A stretch of 64,000 nucleotides of DNA, from positions 8,440,175 to 8,504,174 of the forward strand of contig CM025852.1 of the NCBI GenBank assembly GCA_003952965.2. The letters run 5' to 3'. Position numbers and translations under genes: made by a program. The stretch comes from Morella rubra (Eukaryota > Streptophyta > Magnoliopsida > Fagales > Myricaceae). Shown here one piece after another: positions 1 to 10,990 of this stretch (the first letter of the stretch is position 1; each line of letters opens with the position of its first letter). The notes beneath the pieces were generated by a model. That model was not told the origin of the DNA and searched no databases. It saw nothing but the letters and a program-made list of their open reading frames with translations.

Positions 1-238
1 AGAGAAAGTGGTGGACTCTTCTATGAAGGAGCTCAAAAGGAGAATATTTTCAAGTGGTAGGAAATGAGACTCGATTGATGGTATGAACATCAGTAACAAC
101 AACAACTCCCCAAAAGGATTCAGGGAGAGAGGCAGAGATGGGAAGAGATCTTACAATGTTAAGAATATAGAGATGTTTACGTTTTGCACGTCCATTCTGT
201 TGGGAAGTATATGTACAAGAACACGAAGCTCTGATCAA
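1..238 (-). mobile_element. Copia integrase fossil fragment
   Basis: Reading the minus strand from about 238 down to the window edge gives the typical Ty1/Copia integrase-core stretch, with a YTSQQNGRAKRKHLYIL segment followed by an ASLPESFWG segment and an HTINR segment. It is a fragment of an old Copia element that runs out of the window on the left; no LTR is visible here. It looks broken and old. Confidence 0.85.
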
Positions 239-739
239 CTAAGAAGAGTGGCATGGCAGTTAGGGAATCTACGACAACTCTTCATTGACCTCACAGATCC
301 TGTTGTGGGGTCACAGATTGATCAAACTAGACAAGTAATTCAGAAGGAGAAGGGAAAATGAAGGGCAGATGAAACAGATGGATTGAAGAAGACCAAGAAG
401 AAGAAGGGGAAGATGGATGATAGCACAAGCAGGTTGAGGAAACCAAGAAGAAGGACTCGCCGCAGTGATTCTAGTTGTCATGGTTGTGACTGTGTATATT
501 ACTTTTTTGAAAGACGTGTTAAAACTGGGTTATTGTGATTCTAGTTGAGAATTTGGATGTATTTGGGTTAGGTCTACTGTAATTTTTGAAGCTGGTTGCA
601 GTGATTCTGGTTGTGCTAGTTGAGAATTTAGATAAGTTTTTGAACTATTAAAGGCACAGTTTATTTGGGTTTAGGTGCTGTATTTTTTGAAATTGTTGAA
701 GCTGGTTGTGAATGGTTTCAGTTTAGACGATTTATTTTT
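239..739. other. AT-rich gap with an imperfect direct repeat
   Basis: No gene is seen. A block containing gattctagttgagaattt near 537 recurs in altered form near 612 (gctagttgagaatttagat), followed each time by a tttttgaagctggttg-like string, so this is a degenerate tandem repeat. The last 9 bases (731-739) are the left target-site copy of the MULE that follows. Confidence 0.5.
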
Positions 740-2468
740 GGAAAATTGACAATATAGTCACTAAATTTATACACACGCTGATGATTTAGTCACTAGGTTT
801 TATTTTTATTTTATTTTATGGTCACTGAGTCCATACTCGTGTAACGATTGGGTCCTTCCATCCATGTTCTATCAATCCATTTAACGGAATGTCATGCCTC
901 GTCATCGTTTTGCCTAGTCAGCGCCACTAATGTGATTCAGCAGCTATGTCACCTGAAATGATCAAAACTCATTGTTTTCACTGCTCTATACGATTTTGCC
1001 CAAAGAACAAAACGGCAGACCGTTAATCAAATCGAGTAAGGAAAAGAAAGAGAGAAGAAAAAAAAAGGGAGGAGAAAGGAGAAAAAAAAGGTGATCAGCA
1101 CGACTCCAAGCGGAGAGAGAGAGAGAGAAGAAAAATGCTACAGGTAAACCCAACCCACCTAACTTTTTCCCTACTTTTTGTTCATTTTCTTTGTCTCCGT
1201 GAATTTGTCAGATGAGTAATTTCGCCGGTGGTCGGCTGTATAATCTTATTGAGTCAAGGAAATGCTTTGGGATTTACCATTTCCTTTGACTGAAGAGTTT
1301 CGTCTGATCTGGACTTTTTCAAACTCTATTGCGCTTCTTCCCCATTCTTTTCTCCTTTTTCATTCTTATCCCTGCAATTGCTCTCCTCCCTTGGTCGGAC
1401 AAATATCCTCCCCTCTTTTATCCTTGAATTTCTCATATTCTCTTGAATTTTCTTTTATCTTTTATCCTCCATTCTTTTATCCTTAAATTTTTTTATATTC
1501 TCTTCCTATTTTGTTGCTGCAGATTCAAAATGTGACCCATTGATATAAAATAGAACATAGCACATGGCTTCATCCACTTCCACATCGATGAGCAGGGTTC
1601 TAGTGGACAGAGTATATGTTTTTATGGGATGAGAGCTGAACACCGTCACAATTGCAGCGAATCTGCTACTCTGGATACAAATGCTTAGTTGCTAAATTGT
1701 TGTCGCGCTATTCTTTTCTTCTAGTATTTAGTTACTGAACCATAATGGCTGATTTGCACAGATAGATTGTATAGCTAGATCTACATGATATTAGTGCTAA
1801 TAGTTCTCACTGTTCACCAATTTTGTACTCCCCAACTCCTGGAATTAGAATATAAGAATGACCACCAACCTCAAAGTCAAGGGAGCTGTGAAGTTATTAT
1901 CAAGCTCAATAATTTTGGGGAGCGATTCCACCAGCGTCAAGGCAAAGAGTCAAAACCAAAAAACCCATAACCATTTCCCAACTCGCCTTCCAATGAGATA
2001 TGCTAAACTTGAAAAAGGGGTGTACACCCCCATCATCTCCTGGACATAGAGAAAGAACCTTGCGAGAAGACCAGAGCATGTTTCCTCTTTATTGTGATGT
2101 TGAGTAGTTGGAAAGAGAAAAAATGGTTAAGAAAAAGACCTTCGGGAGAAAATGGGGAAGACGAAAGAAATACATAATGACCATTTGACATACGGTTTGC
2201 CGTTTTGTTCTTTGGAAAAATCGTATAGAGTAGTGAAATGGTGCGTTTTGATTCTTTAAGGTGACCTGGCTATTGAATCACATTAATGGGCGTGATTGGG
2301 CAAAACGATGACGTGGCATGACATTTCGTTAAATGGATTGACGGAACATGGACAAAAGAATCACAATCGTCACACAGGTATGGACTCAGTGACCATAAAG
2401 TAAAAAAATGAAACCTAGTGACTAAATCGTCAGCGTGGTATAAATAGTGACCATATTGCCAATTTTCC
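740..2468. mobile_element. Non-autonomous long-TIR MULE
   Basis: The ends begin ggaaaattg and finish caattttcc, and roughly 290 bases at each end (740-1035 and 2175-2468) are inverted copies of each other, including a shared stretch with gatttagtcactaggttt. Flanking 9-mers tttattttt (731-739) and tgtattttt (2469-2477) differ at one base, matching the 9-bp target duplication of Mutator-like elements. No transposase is present. The interior holds a purine-rich leader (about 1040-1135) and a GRF zinc-finger-like exon at about 1567-1690. Element family and non-autonomous status are inferred from ends and size (1.73 kb). Confidence 0.88.
1567..1690 (+). pseudogene. GRF zinc-finger first-exon fragment inside MULE
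   Basis: A start reading MASSTSTSMSR is followed, in a shifted frame, by CFYGMRAEHRHN, which resembles the first half of the plant GRF zinc finger (usual pattern C-x-C-G then a basic stretch and an NPGRRFxxC segment). The second half of the finger is not recognisable, so this is a decayed or partial copy. It lies between the two long inverted repeats of the surrounding MULE. GRF fingers bind nucleic acid in APE2, TOP3A and NEIL3; the role of these short plant proteins is unknown to me. Confidence 0.45.
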
Positions 2469-2804
2469 TGTATTTTTTGAAGCTAGTTCTATTATCAATG
2501 AACGCAGGTATTTTGATTATATAAGTGTATTAGTAGCTGAAACTGTTAAAATTGTGTAGTTTATTTATGTCATCCAAGTGGTTTTGTCAAGAGCTTGTGT
2601 AGACAACCTGAAGATGTAATGTCATGCTTATGTATTGAAAGCGTTGAATGTGGCAGGTTGCTTGTTTTGTTCTCTAGCAGGTGTTTCTGTTCTGGAGTTG
2701 TTATGCAAATAGGTGACACATGCAGATTTGAGATGAGATACATTTCAATTAAGAAGCCATACAACAGCATAATCTAGACAAAAGAACTATTACAAGAATC
2801 AACA

Positions 2805-3148
2805 ACAAGACACAACGAGCTTATACTTCTTCTCAGGAGTGCGATATTTTTCAATCTCTTTCTTTAGGCTTTCAAACTCCTCCTTCAAGCTTTCAATGTC
2901 CTTTTGGTTGACATTTAAACGTTTTGCCTATCTCGCATGCGTTTCAACACCTTTTTCCCGTGTTCACACATTGGAGGATCAACCCAAGCAAAAAATCCAC
3001 ATTCCTATTTAATCTTATAGTTGGGACAACTATAGAATCGATGTCCAAAATTGTGCTCGATAGTGACACCGCAGAAACATTGACGGCCGCCAGAGTTTGC
3101 CCTACTTTCTGTAACCCAAGAGCTCGAACCACTATTGAAAGTAGACAT
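2805..3148 (-). pseudogene. GRF zinc-finger/coiled-coil gene, broken
   Basis: From ATG at 3148 the minus strand encodes MSTFNSGSSSWVTESRANSG, then a clear GRF finger: QCFCGVTIEHNFGHRFYSCP, a single TAG in place of a lysine codon, then ECGFFAWVDPPMCEHGKK and a basic segment to a stop at 2915. A one-base shift then brings in a coiled-coil stretch, DIESLKEEFESLKKEIEKY, ending near 2805. The four ligand positions (C-x-C, the C of FYSC, and the C of CGFF) are all present. It resembles the small GRF proteins that are abundant in plant genomes, here with one stop and one frameshift. Confidence 0.75.
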
Positions 3149-3239
3149 AACTTCTCGATGTGTTTGCCTAGGTCTCCTAGAGTCTCAAACTTACCTTGGC
3201 CTGAGAAAAAAACAATAGAAGAAAAATAAAATGTCATTC

Positions 3240-4624
3240 CAAAAGAACTTACAAACTTGTAATCTATAAAATGTTATTCCAATTAAAGACCACTCCGCAA
3301 CACACTAATTTGGGCAGCTGCAAACAAAGCCTAAGGTTGACCTCATAAAATTTCGTGTTAACTAGGTGTTATGGAATCCTAATAAAGAAGCCTTTTGATT
3401 TGCTATAAGCCTTTTGATCTTCTGTAAGTGGCTTTTGGGGCTAATAATGAATTGAAACTATCTGACTGGAGGATATTTGCATGAGTTGCCTTATTGATCT
3501 GCTATAAGCCTATAAAACAAGAACTTCAAGTCTGCTATAAGCCTATAACACAGATGAGTTGCCCTAAAGTTAGCATTTTCTTCTCAGTTTTATGCAGAAA
3601 TTGTTTACTTGAACTCAACTGAACTAAGGTTGATCTCCTTGTTTCTTCAGTTATTGATAATTTGCTTATGCAAATGGTACTGTCTGTTTAGATTAACAAG
3701 TAGAAGGAAAAATCTTTGTTTTGGTTTTTGTTCAGAAATTATAAGCAAAACATGGAAGTTATATAAATGGTATTGTCTATTTCATATCTTATGGGTTGCT
3801 AGATTATTGGTAGAAAAGATAATGGAAAATGTAGCAATGAAAAAAAATGAAAAAGTGATTTCTTCAATTTGTGGATTTCTAACAGTAAAAAAACATTGCA
3901 TTATGTAGATGGAGGGGGAGATGGAGGAGCTAAAGTGCCAGAGAGACCTTGCACAATCCCAACTTAATCTTGAAAGAAAATTAGACAATAAAAGTTCAAA
4001 ACATGATTACGTAAAAGCTTTTACCTAAAACCCTAAACAGATTCCAAACAAATTTTAAGTGAATAAGGATTAATCAAAGTACCTTGTGAATTAGAGAAGA
4101 AAATTTCTAACCCTAATTGCTACTCTTCTTGGGTGGAGTTCTGACAGCAATGAAGATGAAATAAAGATGGTGTTTTAGACAAAGTTTTTTTCAAAACGTA
4201 TGGCTTGGGTCTGTTGTTTTCTTCGCATGGGATGGGGGCAATTTTTGTATATTCATGTGGGATGGGGGTCACGTGTGACGGAAAAACGTGCGAGATAACG
4301 TCTAAACTGGGTCCCAAACGGAATTGAAACGGACACATAGATTGGGGTGGTAAGTTATAACAAGTTGTAGTTTAGGGGGGGTTTTTGAGATTAGAGTGCT
4401 AGTTCGTGGAGGTAAATTGTAATTAACCCTAAAGCTAATTAAAAAAAGGCTCCCATAAAGATGGGATTCGGCCACATAGGGATCCCACACACGGTTTACC
4501 CAATATGGCACCTCCTTGCTGTTCTCTGCCGCCACCCTATCGCCTTGTAGGGTGGTGATATCAATTAGCTCCTCAAGCCCTCCTAGTTCTTCTGGAACCA
4601 ACTCCCCATGAACCCTTCTGTACA
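3240..4624. other. Gap, possible single MULE terminus near 4432
   Basis: No host gene is seen. 3380-3560 contains several imperfect copies of ctgctataagcctat. At about 4335-4432 the minus strand reads gggttaattacaatttacct and then alternating short C-runs, which looks like a MULE-type terminus, but no matching inverted partner was found on the far side of the GRF pseudogene. 4302-4624 is part of an older repeat that was later split by the CACTA element. Confidence 0.35.
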
Positions 4625-4963
4625 CACTACAACAAATTTTCTCTTTGGCGGCAAACTTATCAGCGTCAAAACAAATTTCGTCGCTAAAAATACAACTTCA
4701 GCGATGAAATTAGAAGTTCGTTGTGAAAGAGTAATCCATTTCGGTCGAACAAGTAAAATGTCGTTCGAACAAGTATTAGTAACGAAAATTGCTAAATCGT
4801 CACTAAATAAGTCTTTAGCGACGAAAATATTTTCGCCACCAAAAGAATCTTGTTCGAACAAGTAAAATCTGGTTCTAACACGTGGTTGCTTAATGGTTCG
4901 AACAACAATATCTTGTTCGAACATGTATTAGTGACGAAAACTTCTAAATTGTCACTAAATATA

Positions 4964-5148
4964 TGGCGTTTGGGAACAAAATTTTAGTAAAATTTTAAGT
5001 AAAATTTTAGGAGTTGGTAAAAAGGTGAAGAGAGATAATGAAAAAAATTGGTGAAAAAGTGAAAAAAGTTTGTGAAAAAGTGAAGAGAGAGAAAAAAATT
5101 GTAATGATGTTAAAATTTTAGGGGTTAAAATTTTAGTTTGCCAAACAC
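4964..5148. mobile_element. Small MITE nested in CACTA 5' subterminal region
   Basis: About 185 bp that begins ggcgtttggg and ends ttgccaaacac, with further inverted matching of aaaattttag. It is flanked by tat on both sides, which fits a Tourist/PIF-type MITE with a 3-bp duplication. The interior is A/G-rich on the plus strand. It interrupts the CACTA subterminal repeats, so it came later. Confidence 0.5.
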
Positions 5149-5289
5149 TATGTAAATCTTTAGTGGCGAAAATAGTTTCGTCACCCAAATCATCTCGTTC
5201 GAACAAGAAAAATGTGGTTCGAACAAGTAGGGGAATTTTTTTTTTTCTAAATAAGTGGGGGAAAAATTCATTTAACACTAAATACCCTT

Positions 5290-5560
5290 TTGAGTCCCCG
5301 CCACTCCCCCCCTTCTTGAAAAATCTCTATAAGTCTCCAGCCCCCTCTTCGTCGCAGAAGCTCTAGCCCCTCCGATCGCTGCCCTCTCTGTCGACAGCCC
5401 CTCCCTTCTTCATTGAAATCTCCAGCCCGTCCTCTTTGTCAAAGCTCCAGCCCTTCTTCTTCGTCGAAGCTCTAGCCCCTCCCCTCTTCCTCGAAGCTCC
5501 AACCCCTCCCCTCTACGTCGAAGCTTCAGATCTCCCTCAAGCTCCCTCTCCCTCAAAATC
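5290..5560. repeat. Degenerate minisatellite, about 33-36 bp period
   Basis: Imperfect copies of a cgaagctctagcccctcc-type unit recur through this CT-rich stretch (for example near 5355, 5465 and 5495). It resembles a repeated 5'-UTR and lies just upstream of the captured gene pieces in the CACTA element. Confidence 0.55.
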
Positions 5561-5622
5561 TCTCAGTCTTTCTCGCTCCCACTCCCTTGAAATCTCACGC
5601 TGTCTCTCTTAGTCACGCTGGT

Positions 5623-5643
5623 TCTCTCTCTCTCTCTCTCTCT
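5623..5643. repeat. (CT)n microsatellite
   Basis: An uninterrupted run of about ten CT dinucleotides within the CACTA interior. Confidence 0.9.
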
Positions 5644-6484
5644 ATGGTCTCTCATGAGCTTGCTGCTTTTGTCTCGATTAGGTTTCGATTTACTAACATT
5701 TTTTTGTTTGATTTTGTTTTTTATTAGGTTCTGATATTCTAGCCAAGATTTAGGGATTTGAGTTGTCGTTGTATGATTAACGGTAAGCATTTTTTGACTA
5801 TTTGATTTTGTTTTATAGTTTTTGTTTTATTTTGTGTTTGATTTTGTTTCGTGTTTGATTTCATTTTATATTGTTGTTGTTGGTGTAGATTGGTTTAGGG
5901 TTTAGAAAGATTGGAAATTTGGTAACTATTATCTGGTTAGATTGTACATAATCTGTATGTTTGGTTTACCTCAAGACGATGCTCTTTTTTGCCTTTAGTT
6001 TTGCTTTTATTGTATTCAAGTTCAACATTCAGGGAGTATTCGTTCATGCCTTTAAAGGTAACCAAACATCATTTTATTTTTGAAGTTCGGAAACCAAAGC
6101 AGTTCAATGAACCTGATTGGGATTTGTAGATTTTGGATACTTGGTTGAGATTTTTTATTTTATTTTTGCTGATTTTGGTAGATTTTTCAGGAGTTTTTGA
6201 AAGTTTTTTTTCCCTCTGTTAGACAAAGGGCTTTTGGTTTTCGTTTGCAAAGTTTGTGTGTGGAAATTGCGGGACAGTTATGACCCATATCACAATGATT
6301 ATTTATGTTTCAAGGCGATGCGTCTTCTATGGCTATGTTGGTATTTTGTTTTATGGAAATTATTCTTGGGATCTTGGAGGATTTTAGACTCCCTACCATA
6401 TGAATATTACTCAGAAATGCCAAATATTGCTTTTAGTTGAAAGTGAGATTTTAAACTCATTAGATGCAGTCCTTGTTGTCTATT

Positions 6485-7141
6485 GACCACAGGTTTGGTG
6501 AAACTGACTTGCCTATAGATGACATCGCTGCAGTTTTCCTCTTGGTAAATTTCCTCTTTCTTATTCTTCAAATTTCTTAGTTTAAAGAAAGAATTATACC
6601 ATTTGTATCATAGATAGGAATTGTTCATTATTAGGCAAGAAACAACCAACAAAACTTTAGAAACTCTATTTTTAGATGAAGTAAGTTGTGTTGTGTGCTA
6701 CTTGCAATTGGTATAGCTCTATTTTGGGGTTTCCACCTTGCTTGATGCCACTTCAAGTGATAGTCCAAAAGCAAAAGATGAGCAGAAGGAGGTATATTTT
6801 TAACAAAAACTAAATTGGACTCTTCTTATTTTCTTTTTGTCAAATGTATTGCACCGCTTTGTCAATTACACTTACATGGAAGACTCTAATTCTACTAAAT
6901 TTTTTACATTTTAACTAGGTGGAGTTAGCTGTTTCAAAATTTTCAAGAAATGGTGCTGGAATATTATCTACTGCTAACACTACTATCAGCACTTTCTTCT
7001 TGGTTTTTGTCGCTGAATGGGGTGAAAGTCCTTCTTTTCCACAATAGGTGAGTGACAGAGCCAAAACCCAGTAGTTATCATGTTGATACATGAATAATAC
7101 ACTGTTTTGTGGAAATGGAATAATATGAAAGGATGCAAATA
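6485..7141 (+). pseudogene. Captured PAM71/GDT1-type gene fragment, copy 1
   Basis: Exon-like blocks with flanking intron sequence: 6493-6544 (degenerate), about 6680-6791 encoding GVSTLLDATSSDSPKAKDE, and 6919-7047 encoding VELAVSKFSRNGAG and then STFFLVFVAEWG. Acceptor (ctag) and donor (gtgagt) sites are intact around the last block. The EWGDKS motif is the E-x-G-D-K-S signature of the GDT1/UPF0016 family, whose chloroplast member PAM71/CCHA1 is a thylakoid Mn2+/Ca2+ transporter. In this copy one base of the GGTGATAAG stretch is lost, breaking the motif. It is a transposon-borne fragment and not expected to make a transporter. Confidence 0.8.
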
Positions 7142-7830
7142 AGTTGTCTATTGCCACAGGTTTGGGTGATTTCTCTGACCTGGATGCCATATATGACATC
7201 ATAAAGGCAGTTTTCCTCTTGGTAAATTTCCTCTTTCTTATTCTTCAAATTTCTTAGTTGTAAAGAAAGAATTATACCATTTGTATCATAGATAGGAATT
7301 GTTTATTATTAGGCAATGAAACAACCAACAAAACTTTAGAAACTCTATTTTTAGATGAAGTAAGCTGTGCTTGTGTGCTACTTGCAATTGGTATAGCTCT
7401 ATTTTGGGGTTTCCACCTTGCTTGATGCCACTTCAAGTGATAGTCCAAAAGCAAAAGATGAGCAGAAGGAGGTATATTTTTAACAAAAACTAAATTGGAC
7501 TCTTCTTATTTTCTTTTTGTCAAATGTATTGCACCGCTTTGTCAATTACACTTACATGGAAGACTCTAATTCTACTAAATTTTTTACATTTTAACTAGGT
7601 GGAGTTAGCTGTTTCAAAATTTTCAAGAAATGGTGCTGGAATATTATCTACTGCTAACACTACTATCAGCACTTTCTTCTTGGTTTTTGTCGCTGAATGG
7701 GGTGATAAGTCCTTCTTTTCCACAATAGGTGAGTGACAGAGCCAAAACCCAGTAGTTATCATGTTGATACATGAATAATACACTGTTTTGTGGAAATGGA
7801 ATAATATGAAAGGATGCAAATTCTGTAAGC
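7142..7830 (+). pseudogene. Captured PAM71/GDT1-type gene fragment, copy 2
   Basis: A tandem repeat of copy 1 with an offset of about 680 bp. Here the first exon block (7160-7221) is well kept and encodes LGDFSDLDAIYDIIKAVFLL. The second (to 7471) encodes the same TLLDATSSDSPKAKDEQKE segment and the third (7599-7728) keeps the full EWGDKSFFSTI motif in frame. Splice-site dinucleotides are retained, so introns were taken with the exons; capture was at the DNA level, not from mRNA. Terminal exons of the source gene, including the transit peptide and second UPF0016 repeat, are missing. Confidence 0.85.
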
Positions 7831-8701
7831 AATTTTCTCTGCCCAGATGGATGACCATATTTAGGATATTCAAATTAAAGATGATGATAATTTGATAGCA
7901 ACTATAAGGTGGAACATTTGCACCCATATGACATGGTTATTTTTTGTGCAATTTCTGATGCAGCTAAAAGAAAATTCACCATTTAGAGTGTAGTTGTTGC
8001 AGAACAAAATGAACTCTGGACAAAGTAATTTTGTAGATTTACTTTCTCTTTGAATTTGTGTTTGTTTGTTTGATTTTATCATATTTATTTACTCTGAATT
8101 TGTGTTTGTTTTTATTTTATTTTATCATAGTTATAAATTCTTTCTGGAAGAATGTCTTGATTATGAGAATATTTTGGTCTTTTACAGAGGAATTGCCTAA
8201 AAGATAAAAGAAACAGAGGAGTAGAAGCCAAGAAAACGGATGAAATAATTGCCAGCAAATACCTGTTTCTCTTTTGTATTCATTAAATTTGTTTGTTGTG
8301 CTAATTGAGCAAGATTTTTCTTATTTTTTTTCTTGTATTTTGAATAATGGCTCAATATATTTCATTTCATATTATTACTCATGAAATTATGCATTTTCTT
8401 GCAGTGCCTTATTTAAAATACAATTAAAACAATAAACATTCATGTTCGAACACAATAAGGAGACATTCAAGTTCGAACAAAATGAACATGCGAATGAAAT
8501 TTCTTGTTCGAATAGCCAATGATGACTATCAAATTTGACAAATTTGCGATGAAATCCTCCTGTTCGAACAGATTTTCTTGTTCGAATGAATATGCGTAGC
8601 GACGATTTTAATTTTTCGTCGCTGAAGAATTTTAGCAACGAAATGGTTATTTTCAGCGACGAAATTTTTCGCCATTGAAGGCCAAAACTGTTGTAGTGAC
8701 A

Positions 8702-9050
8702 CCGCCGTGTTTGGTGGCCGTGTGGTGGTGCTACCAAACCTATCCAATTAGCCTTTGGAGTCTCTGGGAATTAACCTTCCATGTATTCTTCCGTGCACCA
8801 CCCATGTGCTCCTTAGGTCTTCCTGAGTCTTCATGCACCATCTCCTCATGCAACCTTCCTATGACATCCTGAGGCTTGTGGCCTTAGTTGTTGGTAGCCA
8901 TGGGCATTGGCCGTGCCAATTTGCTTCTAGCCATGCCATGAATGGTCCCATCTCCATCTGGTGGCTTGTCAAGAGTGCTTGCAAGCCTCGATTTTTCTGG
9001 GACTCCAAGAGGGTCCTTGTCAGAATGGAAGTGGGTTGCTGGCGTAGGCA
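8702..9050. other. Older repeat DNA split by CACTA and solo LTR
   Basis: The sequence left of the CACTA (to 4624) and this stretch read as one older segment once the element and its duplicated aca are set aside. It is rich in ccatg and gtggtgg motifs. I cannot name the family. Confidence 0.4.
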
Positions 9051-9055
9051 CTAGG

Positions 9056-10097
9056 TGTTAGAGTACTAGATCGTAGCGGAAAAGATCGTTGAATCAAAGT
9101 AGCCCAAGCATTCTGCTTCCTTCATATCCATACACACAGTTCTTAAGAGAGTTTAGAGAGAGAGAGTCTCACATGAAAAATGAATTCGTTATCTCTCAAA
9201 TGAACATTTGAGCTATTTATAATGGCTGGCTTAGAACTCAACTGTGCTTATGCTTGGATCTTTAGGGACCTCAAATCTCAACCTTATGATCGTCATGAAA
9301 AACTCTTTTTCATTAAGTCCTTAGCTCAAATAATTCTTAATTCTCAATCTGTACCTAGTTGGACTCCCAAAAAGTTTCCATAAATAATTTTCGCAAATAA
9401 TTACTTAATATATTATATAAGTAAAATCGTGAAAACATTTTTCACAAAATCTTGGTGCATAGCGTTTTTATTTGAGTCCAACAATATACAGACATAATGA
9501 ATATACTGTCTCATCAAGAGACTGGTGGATTCATATTGAGCAATTATACAAATTCATTTACTATGCATAAGGCCCAACATTATCTGGAATATTTGATCTG
9601 CAAAGATCATCACCAAATGACTTAGTCAAAGCACAAGCACATAACAAGCAAACCTGCATAACTCTCTCAGGTCTAAGGATAACATAAACTAATTGTGCTG
9701 AATATCATTCTCTACATTAGTGATCGTTTCCATAAGGTATTTATATTTGATCCGTTTCAGTGCATATACTCTTACATTGCACCTACTTGTCTACTTAATG
9801 TTACCACCTCAATGATGGAGTCCATTATTCTTTCTTATAAAGGCACAATGGGTGTAGACCTTTTTATACATTATCATGTATCTCGGTCTAGAACAAAGTG
9901 AGTCAATAAGGATTCGAAAAGTCATACTCCTCGCCTCCGATTCATTAATCATTGACCTGACTTTTCTATATATTGCTCAACAAGGTGACATCTTATGTCA
10001 TTACATGTACCCAAAATAATATACAAGTGATTAATAAACAATAATAATTATCTCATTATTATTCAAAATGGTTGGTTTTGAGGGCATACATCTAACA
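9056..10097 (-). mobile_element. Solo LTR (Copia-like), 1042 bp
   Basis: Bounded by tgttag at 9056 and ctaaca at 10097, the classic TG...CA ends, and flanked by the perfect 5-bp duplication ctagg (9051-9055 and 10098-10102). No internal retroelement region is attached, so this is the remnant of LTR-LTR recombination. The orientation is taken from the minus-strand start TGTTAGATGTATGCCCTC, which is a common Copia LTR start in plants. The retained target duplication argues for a moderately young insertion. Confidence 0.88.
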
Positions 10098-10102
10098 CTA
10101 GG

Positions 10103-10523
10103 GAATGGGCTTGAACTGGCTAGAGTTGGGTAAGCCAGGCTGAGACAGATGGACTGAGTTGGAGTTGAAGTTGGTTTGGGCTGAAGGAGGAAACATACTG
10201 GACCGGAGACTGGCGCGTGGTGTCAGACTTAGGACATGTGGTTGGTGCGTGAAACGAAGCCCTAATGGCATGTGGTGGCGCATGCAGAGGAGGAAAGAGC
10301 GACAAAAACTTCAAGTGGCGCTTGGGGCCTCACAACAAGGTGTTCTTTTTCACCAAATGAGAGCATGAAATCCGTAGAATCGATTTGAGGTATGGAGACA
10401 CCAAAAATCAATGAATAGAGGCTTAAATTTTAGTGAAAGAACAACAAGATTGAAGAATCCAAAGGGAGAGATGCAGAGAATCGATTTAAGGTATTAATAG
10501 ACCAGAAATCAATTGACAAAAGG
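10103..10523 (-). mobile_element. Copia internal leader remnant
   Basis: Downstream (on the minus strand) of the primer site at about 10522-10537, this stretch looks like a Copia untranslated leader and possible gag start. It was later interrupted by the solo LTR. No conserved domain is recognisable. Confidence 0.4.
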
Positions 10524-10786
10524 CTTTGATACCATGTTGAAATAAGAGAAAAGATAGAGAGAGTGAAGAATACTTTGTATATTTTGAGGTGAATATAAAC
10601 TGTACATAAAGCCATCCTTTTATAAGAGGAGAAGACAACTATACAAGGTAACAATTACTAATTGATACAGAATAAACTAATTAAGGCTGATTACACAAAT
10701 CTTTAATCATCCTGATTTGAGGAGATCAACCTGATTCTGGAAGATATATTTCCATGATCTTCCTAAATCAAGAAGATATATTTTCA
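10524..10786 (-). mobile_element. Copia LTR with adjoining primer site, fossil
   Basis: On the minus strand the sequence TGGTATCAAAGCC (about 10522-10534) is the usual Copia initiator-tRNA-Met primer site, placed right after an LTR that ends in ...TTTCAACA. The LTR runs to about 10786 on the plus coordinates and has a short TATA-like stretch. The other LTR is not in place. Confidence 0.55.
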
Positions 10787-10857
10787 ATGACTAATAGTTT
10801 TAACGTTTTTCGGTTTGTAGCTCTATTTATTTTTTGTTCTGTTTGGGTCCCTTAATC

Positions 10858-10990
10858 TGAGCCACGGAAGCTTTTGTTAATGTGTTGGCAAAATCCTAAT
10901 GTCTCTTAGCACCTGTGAGGAAGCTTTATCTTTTTTGTTTTTATTGTGTTTGGAGCCAACGAAGCTTTTGTTAATGCGTTGGCAAAATTC
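10858..10990. repeat. Short tandem duplication, 94-bp period
   Basis: Two copies of a gaagcttttgttaatg-containing block start at about 10858 and 10952 and are followed by ttggcaaaa. The in-frame reading resembles the end of a LINE RNase H domain, but that is weak. Inside lies the string cctaatgtctcttagcacct (10895-10914), which also occurs at 23921-23940. Confidence 0.5.

Larger units (their letters stand above)
4625..8698. mobile_element. Pack-CACTA transposon (4.07 kb)
   Basis: The element starts cactacaacaaa and ends ctgttgtagtg, and is flanked on both sides by the 3-bp duplication aca (4622-4624 and 8699-8701), exactly as expected for CACTA (En/Spm). Both subterminal regions (4630-5220 and 8425-8690) are full of short repeats of the type agcgacgaaa and ttgttcgaac in both orientations. 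No transposase is present. Instead the middle carries a CT-rich leader-like region (5290-5645) and two tandem copies of exon-intron pieces of a plastid PAM71/GDT1-type gene. Non-autonomous status is inferred from the missing TNPA/TNPD ORFs. Confidence 0.93.
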
